64,000 nucleotides of DNA from Microbacter sp. GSS18 (lineage in GTDB: Bacteria > Actinomycetota > Actinomycetes > Actinomycetales > Microbacteriaceae). Shown piece by piece: positions 19,961 through 29,035 of this stretch. A program made the translations under genes and the position numbers. Positions within the stretch are counted from its first letter, which is position 1, and every line of letters begins with the position of its first letter. The notes below the pieces were generated by a model. That model ran no database searches and was not told the origin of the DNA. It saw only the letters and a program-made list of their open reading frames with translations. Location of the stretch: contig CP119753.1 of the NCBI GenBank assembly GCA_029319145.1, positions 992,001 through 1,056,000 on the forward strand. The letters are read 5' to 3'.

Positions 19961-20884
19961 ATGCCGTTTCCCGGACCGATCTTCGAGCGCGCCGCCACGG
20001 CGCCGCCCGTGCCGCGGGGCCTCGCCCTGGTGATCGCCCTCACCGGCTTCACCGACGCGGGCAGCGCCGTGAGCCAGGTGGTGTCGTTCGTGCGGGACGA
20101 CCTCGATCCGATCCCGCTGGCGGTCTTCTCCAACGACACGCTCCTGGACTACCGGGCGCGACGACCCGTCATCGCCTTCGACAAGGACCACCTCAGCGAC
20201 TTCCGTCCCGCGCGCCTCGAGCTGTCGCTGGCCCACGACAGCGACGGTCGACCGTTCCTCGTCCTCGCCGGCTACGAGCCCGACTTCGCGTGGGACGCCT
20301 TCACGCAGGCGGTGCTCCAGCTGTGCGAGGAGTACGCGGTCTCGACCGTGACGTGGGTCCACGCGATCCCGATGCCGGTGCCGCACACGCGTCCCCTCGG
20401 GACGACGGTGAGCGGCACGCGGGCTGAGCTGACGGCCGCGCACTCGGTGTGGCAGCCCCAGACCGAGGTGCCGGCGACCGCCGGCCACCTGATCGAGTAC
20501 CGTCTCGCGGCGTCCGGGACGCCGGTTGCCTCGTTCGTGCTGCTCGTGCCGCACTACCTCGCGGACACCGAGTACCCGGCCGCCGCGCTGGCGGCGCTCG
20601 ATTCGCTCACCGCGGCGACGGGTCTCGTGTTCGACGGCGATGCGCTGCGCGAGGAGAACAAGGACTACCTCACGAAGGTCGACGAGCAGGTGGAGGCCAG
20701 CGACGAGCTGTCCCGCATGGTCGAGCAGCTCGAGGAGCGCTACGACTCCTACATGGCCGGGTCGACGAACGCCACGCCGATGGTCCACACCGGCGACCTG
20801 CCGAGCGCGGACGAACTGGCCGCGGAGCTCGAGCGCTTCCTCGCCACGCGACCCTCTTCGGATGAGGATCCCTTCTCGTCCTGA
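19961..20884 (+). CDS. PAC2 family protein
   Basis: 307 residues. Family of the proteasome-assembly chaperone PAC2; actinobacterial members are common and not well understood. Seen are the opening LVIALTGFTDAGSAVSQVVS, the core FLVLAGYEPDFAWDAFTQAV and VSTVTWVHAIPMPVPHTRP, and a C-terminal helical tail EQVEASDELSRMVEQLEERY. It is a soluble protein with no signal. The last 45 bp of the gene are duplicated imperfectly just after the stop. Transcribed toward sigA but separated by 270 bp with separate promoter signals. Confidence 0.85.
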   Translation: MPFPGPIFERAATAPPVPRGLALVIALTGFTDAGSAVSQVVSFVRDDLDPIPLAVFSNDTLLDYRARRPVIAFDKDHLSDFRPARLELSLAHDSDGRPFLVLAGYEPDFAWDAFTQAVLQLCEEYAVSTVTWVHAIPMPVPHTRPLGTTVSGTRAELTAAHSVWQPQTEVPATAGHLIEYRLAASGTPVASFVLLVPHYLADTEYPAAALAALDSLTAATGLVFDGDALREENKDYLTKVDEQVEASDELSRMVEQLEERYDSYMAGSTNATPMVHTGDLPSADELAAELERFLATRPSSDEDPFSS

Positions 20885-20939
20885 GGGAGTCGGCCTTCCT
20901 CGCCACGCGGCCTCTTCGGACGGGGATCCGTTCTCGCCC
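20836..20939 (+). repeat. Imperfect direct duplication of the PAC2 gene tail
   Basis: 20836-20881 (coding tail) and 20895-20939 (after the stop) match at about 40 of 46 positions with one single-base gap, both beginning CTTCCTCGCCACGCG and both containing TCTTCGGA and GGATCC. The second copy is out of any gene. Confidence 0.75.
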
Positions 20940-21020
20940 CGGGGAATTCCCGTCGGCCGGCGGGCGTTGGACCTGGGTGGACGCGCGGTTCGATTCACCA
21001 TGCCCGCGCGACGAGTATGC

Positions 21021-21026
21021 GATAAT
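21021..21026 (+). promoter_or_regulatory. Candidate -10 box upstream of sigA
   Basis: GATAAT 129 nt before sigA. A separate TTGACA hexamer at 21085-21090 could be the -35 of a nearer promoter, but I see no -10 at the right distance. Weak call. Confidence 0.3.
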
Positions 21027-21154
21027 GGACGCTCTGACCCGTTGTCAACCGTGTCGTGGACGCACTTGTGCGGCCCGGGGGGACTTGACAAGGGTCTTAC
21101 TAGTGTCCGAAGACGACCGGCGACAGCACGGGAACCGTCGGTGAAAGGCGAGAC

Positions 21155-22473
<1,319 letters not shown>

Positions 22474-22477
<4 letters not shown>

Positions 22478-23172
22478 GCGGGCAGGCCAACGCCGGCAAG
22501 GCACTCGAGATCCAGGTCGACGGGGCGTCGTATCAGCGCATCCCGATCCGAACGCGGGTCGTCATGCCCGGCGACGACCTGGACGCGTTCATCAGCGAGT
22601 ACGCGTCCGGCGTCGTCGAGGCGGGCGACATCCTGTTCGTCACCGAGAAGATCGTGGCCATCACGCAGGGCCGGTCGTACCTGGTCGAGGAGATCCAGCC
22701 ACGCAGGCTCGCGCTCTTCCTGTCGAAGTACGTCACGCGCACGCCGTACGGGATCGGTCTCGGCATGCCCGAGACGATGGAGATGGCGCTGCGCGAGTGC
22801 GGCACGCCCCGCATCCTGTTCGCCGCGGCCGTGTCGGCCGTCACCAAGGCGTTCGGGCGCAAGGGCGACTTCTACCGCATCGCCGGCGACAAGGCACGCG
22901 CCATCGACGGTCCCACCAGCGGCACCATCCCGCCCTACAACAAGGCGGTCGTGCTCGGCCCGAGCAAGCCTCGCGAGGTCGCGCGCCACCTGCAGACGCT
23001 GCTGGCGCGCGGCGTCGAGGTCGCCGTCGTCGACATCAACGACCTCGGCGGCAACATCCTCGGCTCGACGCTCGACGCGGCCGGCGAGAAGCGTCTGGTG
23101 CAGATCCTGGGCGACAACCCGCTCGGTCAGGGGCACCAGTCGACACCGCTCGGGATCGTGCGCCCCGTCTGA
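22474..23172 (+). CDS. CofE-like protein (F420-0:gamma-glutamyl ligase family)
   Basis: 232 residues. The fold-defining segment [20 protein letters not shown] and the downstream GGNILGST region resemble coenzyme F420:L-glutamate ligase (CofE/FbiB N-terminal domain), which adds glutamates to F420-0 with GTP. Canonical members continue with a different C-terminus, and no other F420 genes are in view, so the substrate may differ. GTG start overlaps the sigA stop by 4 bp, so it should be translated together with the sigma factor. No signal peptide; soluble. Confidence 0.65.
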
Positions 23173-23192
23173 CGCCCCGCACGGCATGCACC

Positions 23193-23223
23193 GGCCCCGG
23201 TCCCGCCTCGGCGGGCCGGGGCC
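23193..23223. terminator. Stem-loop between convergent CofE-like and ATP-grasp genes
   Basis: GGCCCCGG pairs with CCGGGGCC around an inner CCCGCC/GGCGGG helix. There is no T run, so this is a GC-rich stem that may stop both transcripts. Confidence 0.65.
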
Positions 23224-23231
23224 ACTTCGCG

Positions 23232-24248
23232 TCAGAACCCGATGGCGTCTCGGTAGCGCTGCTTGTGGCCGGTGCGGATGCCGGTGACGCTCGGCTTGTT
23301 CTCGTACACGCCGGCGCCCCAGTTGCCCTCGACCAGGACGGGCCCGTCGGGCGTCACCACGATGTCCCAGCCGACGTACTGCACCTGCGGCACGACGCGG
23401 GCGACCTGATCGACGAACGCCTTGACCTCTTCGACCATCGGCAGCTGGAAGTCCGCGATGCGCAGCCCCGAGTCCGGGTGGACCTCGTGGACGTGGGCGT
23501 GCGAGTCGTAGCCAGGGCCCACAGCGTGCCCGTCGTCGTCGAGCATCGTGTAGAAGCCGCCGAACGTCATCTGGTCGCTCACCTCGCCGCGGCCGAACTT
23601 CTGGGCCATCGCGAGGATGTGCGTCCTCTCACCGTCGAAGAACGCGGTCACACGCGTCGTGTTGACCGTTCCAGGGCACACGGCGGCCAGATCCGGATGC
23701 TGCCGGATGACCTCTTCGATCAGCAGCTCGCCGCGCTCCAGCAGTCCGCGATGGAAGGCCTCCCAGTCCTCGACCTCCGACGCGTGGTAGCGATGGACGC
23801 CGGTGCCGGCCTGACCGATCGGCTCCTTGGTCACGACGGTTCCGAGCCGCTCGGTGAACGCGCGCACCTCGTCGGCGTTGCCCTCCTCGACCACCATCCA
23901 GTCCCGCTTCAGGAAGTCCGAGAACGTGCGGTCGAACTCAAGCTTGTCGTGGAAGACGTGACGGTGGGCCGGATCGTCGAACCTCTGCGACAGCTCGTTG
24001 GACACCGGATGGGTCATGTAGGTCGCGCGCTCGGCCGCCGTGAGGATCGCGAAGTCGTAGTCGACGTAGTCCTGGAATCCGACCTGCCGGAAACCCGCCG
24101 ACCACAGCATGTCGACGACGACGGCAGGAGTCCACTTGCCGTGCAGCTCGCTGGTCTCCTTGGCGCGCTCCCACACGGAGCCCACGTCGATGCGGCGGGC
24201 GCGGGCGGCGAGGTAGCGGAGGCGGGGTGCGAGGCCGAGCGTGGGCAT
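23232..24248 (-). CDS. ATP-grasp domain protein (sugar-transfer-associated type)
   Basis: 338 residues. ATP-grasp fold: a phosphate loop region VVTKEPIGQAGTGVHRY (about 131-147), the central LLIEEVIRQHPDLAAV, and the metal-binding end VGWDIVVTPDGPVLVEGNWG with conserved Asp, Glu and Asn. These match the sugar-transfer-associated ATP-grasp family, found in envelope polysaccharide loci; substrate unknown. The opening MPTLGLAPRLRYLAARARRI is basic. ATG at 24248 with GGAGAC 5 nt upstream. It is divergent from the split alanine racemase genes, 45 bp apart, which hints at a joint envelope or peptide role. Confidence 0.75.
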   Translation of the reverse strand: MPTLGLAPRLRYLAARARRIDVGSVWERAKETSELHGKWTPAVVVDMLWSAGFRQVGFQDYVDYDFAILTAAERATYMTHPVSNELSQRFDDPAHRHVFHDKLEFDRTFSDFLKRDWMVVEEGNADEVRAFTERLGTVVTKEPIGQAGTGVHRYHASEVEDWEAFHRGLLERGELLIEEVIRQHPDLAAVCPGTVNTTRVTAFFDGERTHILAMAQKFGRGEVSDQMTFGGFYTMLDDDGHAVGPGYDSHAHVHEVHPDSGLRIADFQLPMVEEVKAFVDQVARVVPQVQYVGWDIVVTPDGPVLVEGNWGAGVYENKPSVTGIRTGHKQRYRDAIGF

Positions 24249-24280
24249 GGGTCTCCAAAGTCGGGGATGGGGGACCCGGA

Positions 24281-24286
24281 TAGTCT
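24281..24286 (+). promoter_or_regulatory. -10 box of leaderless promoter for the racemase pair
   Basis: TAGTCT 7 nt before the GTG at 24294. Confidence 0.55.
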
Positions 24287-24293
24287 AGGGGGC

Positions 24294-25025
24294 GTGACTG
24301 CGGCGAACCTCGGCGGACCTGCGCGCGCCGGTGGCAGCTCTCCTCGCGCCCAGGTCTCGCGTGCCGCGCTCGCCCGCAACGCCCGACTCGCCCTCGGATC
24401 GGCCGCACCCGGCGCCCGGATCGTCGGCGACGTGCGTGCGGATGCCTGGGGACACGGCGCCCTGCTGGCGGCGCAGGAGCTTCTGGGCGCCGGGGCCGAC
24501 GTCCTGCGCGTCGACGCGGCGGCGGAGGCGGTGCTGCGCGCAGCGGGCATCCATGCCGTCTCGTCGTCCGCCGAGCCGACGATCGACACCAGGACCGTCC
24601 TGGGGCTTCCCGGGGGCGATGACGCCGCCCGGCCGGTCCTCACGCTGCGCGGTTCGATCCTCTCGATCAAACCGCTGCGTGCCGGAGAGGGCGTCTCGTA
24701 CGGGTACCGCCATCGCGCGCCCGTGGACACGAACGTCGCGTTGGTGACCGGGGGATACGCACAGGGCATCGTGCGGTCGCTCGGCGACCGCGTCGAGGTC
24801 GCCAGCCGCGTCGGCCGGCACGGGATCGTCGGGCGCGTCGCCATGGACGTGTGCGTGGTCGACGTCGGCCCGGCTCCGCTGCAGCGCGGCGACGACGTGC
24901 TGTTCTTCGGCGACCCCGAGCGGGGAGCGCCGTCGCTGGCCGGATGGGAGAGCGCGGCCGGGCTCGCGGCCGCCGAGATCGTCGCCGTGATCGGTGTCCG
25001 CGCCGTGAGGGAGGTCATCGAGTGA
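24294..25025 (+). CDS. Alanine racemase C-terminal-domain subunit (PLP lysine replaced)
   Basis: 243 residues. The N-terminal part resembles the start of an alanine racemase barrel (VSRAALARNARLAL, then VRADAWGHG) but the PLP lysine of the VKADAYGHG motif is Arg48, and about 150 residues of barrel are missing: GADVLRVDAAAEAVLR leads within 45 residues into the C-terminal domain. That domain is intact: GEGVSYGYRHRA with catalytic Tyr136, VGRVAMD with Met184, GDDVLFFG. It cannot be a racemase alone. Its stop overlaps the next gene as GTGA. Probably a partner subunit giving Tyr and Met in trans to the downstream protein. Confidence 0.8.
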   Translation: MTAANLGGPARAGGSSPRAQVSRAALARNARLALGSAAPGARIVGDVRADAWGHGALLAAQELLGAGADVLRVDAAAEAVLRAAGIHAVSSSAEPTIDTRTVLGLPGGDDAARPVLTLRGSILSIKPLRAGEGVSYGYRHRAPVDTNVALVTGGYAQGIVRSLGDRVEVASRVGRHGIVGRVAMDVCVVDVGPAPLQRGDDVLFFGDPERGAPSLAGWESAAGLAAAEIVAVIGVRAVREVIE

Positions 25026-26065
25026 CGACGGAGCTGGTCATCGACGGTGAGGCGTTCGTCGCGAATCTCGAGGCGATCCGCGCCCGTGTCGCGCCGGCGC
25101 ATCACATGCTCGTCGTGAAGGACGACGCGTACGGCCACGGGCTCGCGGAGACCGCCGTGCGTGCCCGGGCCGCGGGGGTCGGCCGCTTCGGCGCATTCGA
25201 TGTGCGGACGGGTGCGGCGGTCCGCGCCGCGCTCGGAGACGACGTCGATGTGTTCGTCTGGATCGTCGGAACGCAGGCCGAGGCCGAGGAGGCGATCACC
25301 GCAGGCCTCGAGATCGGCGTCGGCGACGCCCTTCTCCTCGAGGACGTCGCGGCCGCGGCCGCTCGCTGCGGCTTGCCGGCCCGCGTCCATCTGAAGGCGG
25401 ACACGGGCCTGCACCGCAACGGCGTGCGACCCGAGGAGTGGGCCCCGTTCGTTGCTCGCGCCGCCCGGCTCCAGCGCGCCGGCGCCATCGACGTCATCGG
25501 CGTGTGGAGTCACATCGCCGAAGCCTCCGACGCCGAGGACGACGCTGCCCGCTCGCTGTTCGACGACGCCGTGGCGCGTGTCCGCGAAGCCGGCCTGTCA
25601 CCGCGCCTGCGGCACCTGGCGGCCAGCGCCGCCTCGTTCGCGCGCCCCGAGTTCCGCTACGACATGGTGCGGGTCGGCGCGTTCGCCTACGGCATCCGTC
25701 CCGCAGGCGGCCCGGCGGCCGGCGACGTGGGGATCATCCCGATCGCGAGTCTCCGGGCGCCCGTGCTGCGTGTCGCGGCCGACCACGTCGTGGCGGCCGT
25801 GGGGGCGCTCCACGGCATCCCGTCGTCCCTCGCGGGCGCCGTGGACGTCGGCACACCCGCCGGCCCCCGGCGTCTCACCCGCATCGACGCGTACGAGAGC
25901 CGCATCGAGACGTGGCCCGGAGCGGGCGCCGGCGACGTCGTGACCGTCTTCGGTCCCGGTCGGGCAGGGGAGCCGTCCGCGACCGGGCTCGCGGAAGCCG
26001 TCGATACGATCGGCGAAGAGATCGCAGTCCGGGTCTCGCCCGGCATCCCGCGTCGGTGGCGCTGA
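25022..26065 (+). CDS. Alanine racemase PLP-domain subunit (catalytic tyrosine missing)
   Basis: 347 residues. The barrel is complete: VVKDDAYGHG with PLP Lys33 and Tyr37, KADTGLHRNGVRPEEW, the ASAASFARPEFRYDMVRVG segment that binds the PLP phosphate, and AYGIRP. The C-terminal domain is degenerate: where racemases have VSYG and VGRVCMD it reads VVAAVGALHG and LTRIDAYESR, so the acid/base tyrosine and the Met are missing, and the TINYE tyrosine is TIGEE. It complements the upstream protein, which has lost the lysine but kept Tyr and Met. GTG start inside the upstream stop ensures equal translation. Confidence 0.85.
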   Translation: MTTELVIDGEAFVANLEAIRARVAPAHHMLVVKDDAYGHGLAETAVRARAAGVGRFGAFDVRTGAAVRAALGDDVDVFVWIVGTQAEAEEAITAGLEIGVGDALLLEDVAAAAARCGLPARVHLKADTGLHRNGVRPEEWAPFVARAARLQRAGAIDVIGVWSHIAEASDAEDDAARSLFDDAVARVREAGLSPRLRHLAASAASFARPEFRYDMVRVGAFAYGIRPAGGPAAGDVGIIPIASLRAPVLRVAADHVVAAVGALHGIPSSLAGAVDVGTPAGPRRLTRIDAYESRIETWPGAGAGDVVTVFGPGRAGEPSATGLAEAVDTIGEEIAVRVSPGIPRRWR

Positions 26066-26079
26066 GCCGCGCGGCGGTC

Positions 26080-26304
26080 TCAGGCGCCCTCGGCCAGACG
26101 AGCGGTCTCGTCGTGCCACGTCGAGGCGACGGAGCGGAGCTTCTCCTCGTACTTGCGGCCGTGGTGGGCGCAGAACAGCAGTTCGCTGCCGTTGACCTCG
26201 GCGGCGATGTAGGCCTGCGCGCCGCAGGAGTCGCACCGGTCCACCGCGGTCAGGCGGTACTCGATGAGGGCGGCGGGATCGGCGGTCGTGGAAATCGTGG
26301 TCAT
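26080..26304 (-). CDS. Small zinc-ribbon protein (DUF7455)
   Basis: 74 residues. CDSCGAQAY near residue 24 and FCAHHGRKYEEKL near residue 44 provide Cys/His metal ligands. This is a conserved actinobacterial small protein, usually beside topoisomerase or sigma genes, with no known function. ATG with GAGGAGGC 7 nt upstream. Divergent from parE over a 170-bp gap. Confidence 0.85.
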   Translation of the reverse strand: MTTISTTADPAALIEYRLTAVDRCDSCGAQAYIAAEVNGSELLFCAHHGRKYEEKLRSVASTWHDETARLAEGA

Positions 26305-26460
26305 GTCGGTGCCTCCTCGTTCGCGGTCAGTGCTTCTTCTGGTGCTGACATGTAACCACGGGATTGTTTCGAGAATGCCGCGAACGTGTCACAGTTCGCT
26401 GAGCGCGTACGAGCGCGCGCCCGAACCGTGTCTGTGCGCGGGTGAGGCGGACGGCGCGGA

Positions 26461-26466
26461 TACTCT
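26461..26466 (+). promoter_or_regulatory. -10 box of leaderless parE promoter
   Basis: TACTCT 8 nt before the GTG at 26475. Confidence 0.5.
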
Positions 26467-26474
26467 TGGAGATT

Positions 26475-28544
26475 GTGACCGCCGAATACTCCGCTCATCA
26501 CCTGCAGGTGCTCGAGGGCCTCGAGGCGGTGCGCAAGCGCCCGGGCATGTACATCGGCTCGACGGACTCCCGGGGACTGATGCACTGCCTGTGGGAGATC
26601 TTCGACAACTCCGTCGACGAGGCGCTGGCGGGCCACGGCTCGCGCATCGACATCATCCTCCACTCCGACGGCAGCGTCGAGGTGCGAGACCGCGCCCGAG
26701 GCATCCCGGTCGACGTCGAGCCGCGCACGGGCCTGACGGGCGTCGAGGTCGTCTTCACCAAGCTTCACGCCGGCGGCAAGTTCGGCGGCGGTTCGTACGC
26801 GGCCTCGGGCGGACTCCACGGCGTCGGCGCCTCCGTCGTGAATGCACTGTCGGAGCGCCTCGACGTCGAGGTCGACCGGGGCGGCAAGACCTGGGCGATG
26901 TCGTTCCATCGCGGCGAGCCCGGAGTGTTCGCGAACGGCGCACCCGATTCGGCGTTCACGCCGTTCGAGAACAGCAGCCAGCTGCGCCAGGTCGGCCGTG
27001 CGGCCAAGGGCGTCACGGGCACGCGCATCCGCTATTGGGCCGACCCGCAGATCTTCACCAAGGATGCCGCTTTCCAGGCCCAGGAGCTCGAGCAGCGCGC
27101 ACGCCAGACGGCGTTCCTCGTCCCCGGCCTCGAAGTGGTCGTCTCCGACCAGCGCGGCGACGAGCCCGTCGAGACCACCTACAAGTACGACGGCGGTATC
27201 TCGGAGTTCGCGGAGTTCCTCGCGCCCGACGCGCCCGTCACCGATACGTGGCGGCTCGACGGCAGCGGCACCTTCACCGAGACCGTCCCGGTGCTGCAGC
27301 CCGGCGGCGCGATGGTGCCGACCGAGGTCGAGCGCGAGTGCCACGTCGACGTCGCCGTGCGATGGGGGACCGGCTACGAGACGGTCGGACGCTCGTTCGT
27401 CAACATCATCGCGACGCCCAAGGGCGGCACGCACCAGCAGGGGTTCGAGCAGGGGCTGATGAAGGTTCTGCGCGCGCAGGTCGAGCAGAACGCGCGCCGG
27501 CTCAAGGTCGGAGGCGACAAGCTCGAGAAGGACGACATGCTCGCCGGCCTCACGGTCGTGCTCACGGTCCGCCTGGCCGAGCCGCAGTTCGAGGGACAGA
27601 CCAAGGAAGTCCTCGGCACGCCCGCGGTGCGTCAGATCGTCTCGAGCGTGGTCTCGAAGGAGCTCGCCGCCCGCTTCGCGTCGACCAAGCGCGACGACAA
27701 GTCCCAGACGGCTCAGCTGCTGGACAAGGTCGTGTCCGAGATGAAGGCCCGCGTCTCGGCGCGCGCCCACAAGGAGACCCAGCGCCGCAAGAACGCGCTG
27801 GAGTCGTCGACGCTGCCGGCGAAGCTCGTCGACTGCCGCTCGAGCGATGTCGCCGAGTCCGAGCTGTTCATCGTCGAGGGCGACTCGGCGCTGGGGACGG
27901 CCAAGCTCGCACGCAACAGCGAGCACCAGGCGCTGCTGCCGATCCGCGGCAAGATCCTGAACGTCCAGAAGGCCTCGATCAGCGACATGCTCTCCAACGC
28001 CGAGTGCGCCTCCATCATCCAGGTGATCGGTGCGGGGTCAGGGCGCTCGTTCGACATCGGCGCGGCCCGCTACGGCAAGATCATCCTCATGAGCGACGCC
28101 GACGTCGACGGCGCCCACATCCGCACGCTCCTGCTCACGCTGTTCTTCCGCTACATGCGGCCGCTCATCGAAGAGGGACGCGTCTTCGCCGCCGTGCCTC
28201 CGCTGCACCGCGTGGTCGTGATGAATCCCGGCTCCAAGCCCAACGAGACGATCTACACGTACAACGAGAAGGAGCTGCACGCGCTCCTGACCAAGCTCGG
28301 CAAGGCCGGCAAGCGTTGGCAGGAGCCGATCCAGCGCTACAAGGGCCTGGGCGAGATGGACGCCGAGCAGCTGGCCGGCACGACCATGGACCGTGCGGGG
28401 CGCCTGCTGCGCCGCGTCCGGGTGTCGGATGCCGAAGCGGCCGCCGGCGTGTTCGAGCTGCTCATGGGCAATGAGGTCGCGCCGCGGCGCGAGTTCATCA
28501 TCGACGCGTCGGATCGCCTGGCCCGCGAGCGCATCGACGCCTGA
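26475..28544 (+). CDS. parE: DNA topoisomerase IV subunit B
   Basis: 689 residues, ATPase subunit of a type IIA topoisomerase that unlinks daughter chromosomes. GHKL ATPase motifs: FDNSVDEALAG, VRDRARGIPVD, GGLHGVGASVVNALS. The TOPRIM domain has EGDSALGTAKLARN, PIRGKILNV and DADVDGAHIRTLLL. The C-terminal end matches GYQRYKGLGEMDAEQLAGTT-like sequence (QRYKGLGEMDAEQLAGTTMD). The frame is open upstream to an ATG at 26442, but the GTG at 26475 follows a -10 box directly. Its partner ParC is encoded convergently across a repeat array. Confidence 0.93.
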   Translation: MTAEYSAHHLQVLEGLEAVRKRPGMYIGSTDSRGLMHCLWEIFDNSVDEALAGHGSRIDIILHSDGSVEVRDRARGIPVDVEPRTGLTGVEVVFTKLHAGGKFGGGSYAASGGLHGVGASVVNALSERLDVEVDRGGKTWAMSFHRGEPGVFANGAPDSAFTPFENSSQLRQVGRAAKGVTGTRIRYWADPQIFTKDAAFQAQELEQRARQTAFLVPGLEVVVSDQRGDEPVETTYKYDGGISEFAEFLAPDAPVTDTWRLDGSGTFTETVPVLQPGGAMVPTEVERECHVDVAVRWGTGYETVGRSFVNIIATPKGGTHQQGFEQGLMKVLRAQVEQNARRLKVGGDKLEKDDMLAGLTVVLTVRLAEPQFEGQTKEVLGTPAVRQIVSSVVSKELAARFASTKRDDKSQTAQLLDKVVSEMKARVSARAHKETQRRKNALESSTLPAKLVDCRSSDVAESELFIVEGDSALGTAKLARNSEHQALLPIRGKILNVQKASISDMLSNAECASIIQVIGAGSGRSFDIGAARYGKIILMSDADVDGAHIRTLLLTLFFRYMRPLIEEGRVFAAVPPLHRVVVMNPGSKPNETIYTYNEKELHALLTKLGKAGKRWQEPIQRYKGLGEMDAEQLAGTTMDRAGRLLRRVRVSDAEAAAGVFELLMGNEVAPRREFIIDASDRLARERIDA

Positions 28545-28588
28545 CCCGCCGACCCGTCGGGGACGTCCGGCACGTCCGGGACGCACCA

Positions 28589-28935
28589 TGTCCCGAATTT
28601 GGTTGCTTGTCGGCCGCCGGGGCGGCTAATTGTGGGACACGCTCCGGCAGCTGCTGGGGTGGTGTCCCGAATTTGGTTGCTTGTCGGCCGCCGGGGCGGC
28701 TAATTGTGGGACACGCTCCGGCAGTTGCTCGGGTGGTGTCCCGAATTTGGTTGCTTGCCGGCCGCCGGGGCGGCTAATTGTGGGACACGCTCCGGCAGTT
28801 GCTGGGGTGGTGTCCCGATTTTGGTCGCTTGCCGGCCGCCGGGGCGGCTAATTGTGGGACACGCTCCGGCAGTTGCTGGGGTGGTGTCCCGATTTTGGTC
28901 GCTTGTCCGGCGCCGGGGCGACCGAAAGTGGGACA
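28589..28935. repeat. Tandem array of a 74-bp hairpin unit (4 full copies and a divergent fifth)
   Basis: Units start at 28589, 28663, 28737, 28811 and 28885. Each runs TGTCCC ... GGGACA (about 47 bp) and then a 27-28-bp spacer of CGCTCCGGCAG and TGGGGTGG. TGTCCC and GGGACA pair, with GCCGCC/GGCGGC near the loop. The fifth, shorter unit has the best stem (GGTCGC/GCGACC). The array fills most of the 491 bp between the convergent parE and parC. Open frames inside repeat the same peptide and are not genes. Confidence 0.95.
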
Positions 28936-28949
28936 TGGCGCCGACACGC

Positions 28950-28979
28950 GGGCGAGAACGGACCGGGCGAGAACGGACC
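28950..28979. repeat. 15-bp tandem duplication
   Basis: Two exact copies of GGGCGAGAACGGACC directly after the hairpin array. The rest of the gap to 29035 shows nothing else. Confidence 0.9.
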
Positions 28980-29035
28980 GGGTCGCCCGAGGAGACGGCG
29001 TCGCGCCCTGCGACGGTGCGCGGTGCGCCGCGGGG

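Noticed and set aside
28589..28935. CRISPR array
   Set aside because: The repeat and the interval between are both conserved, there are no unique spacers and no cas genes.
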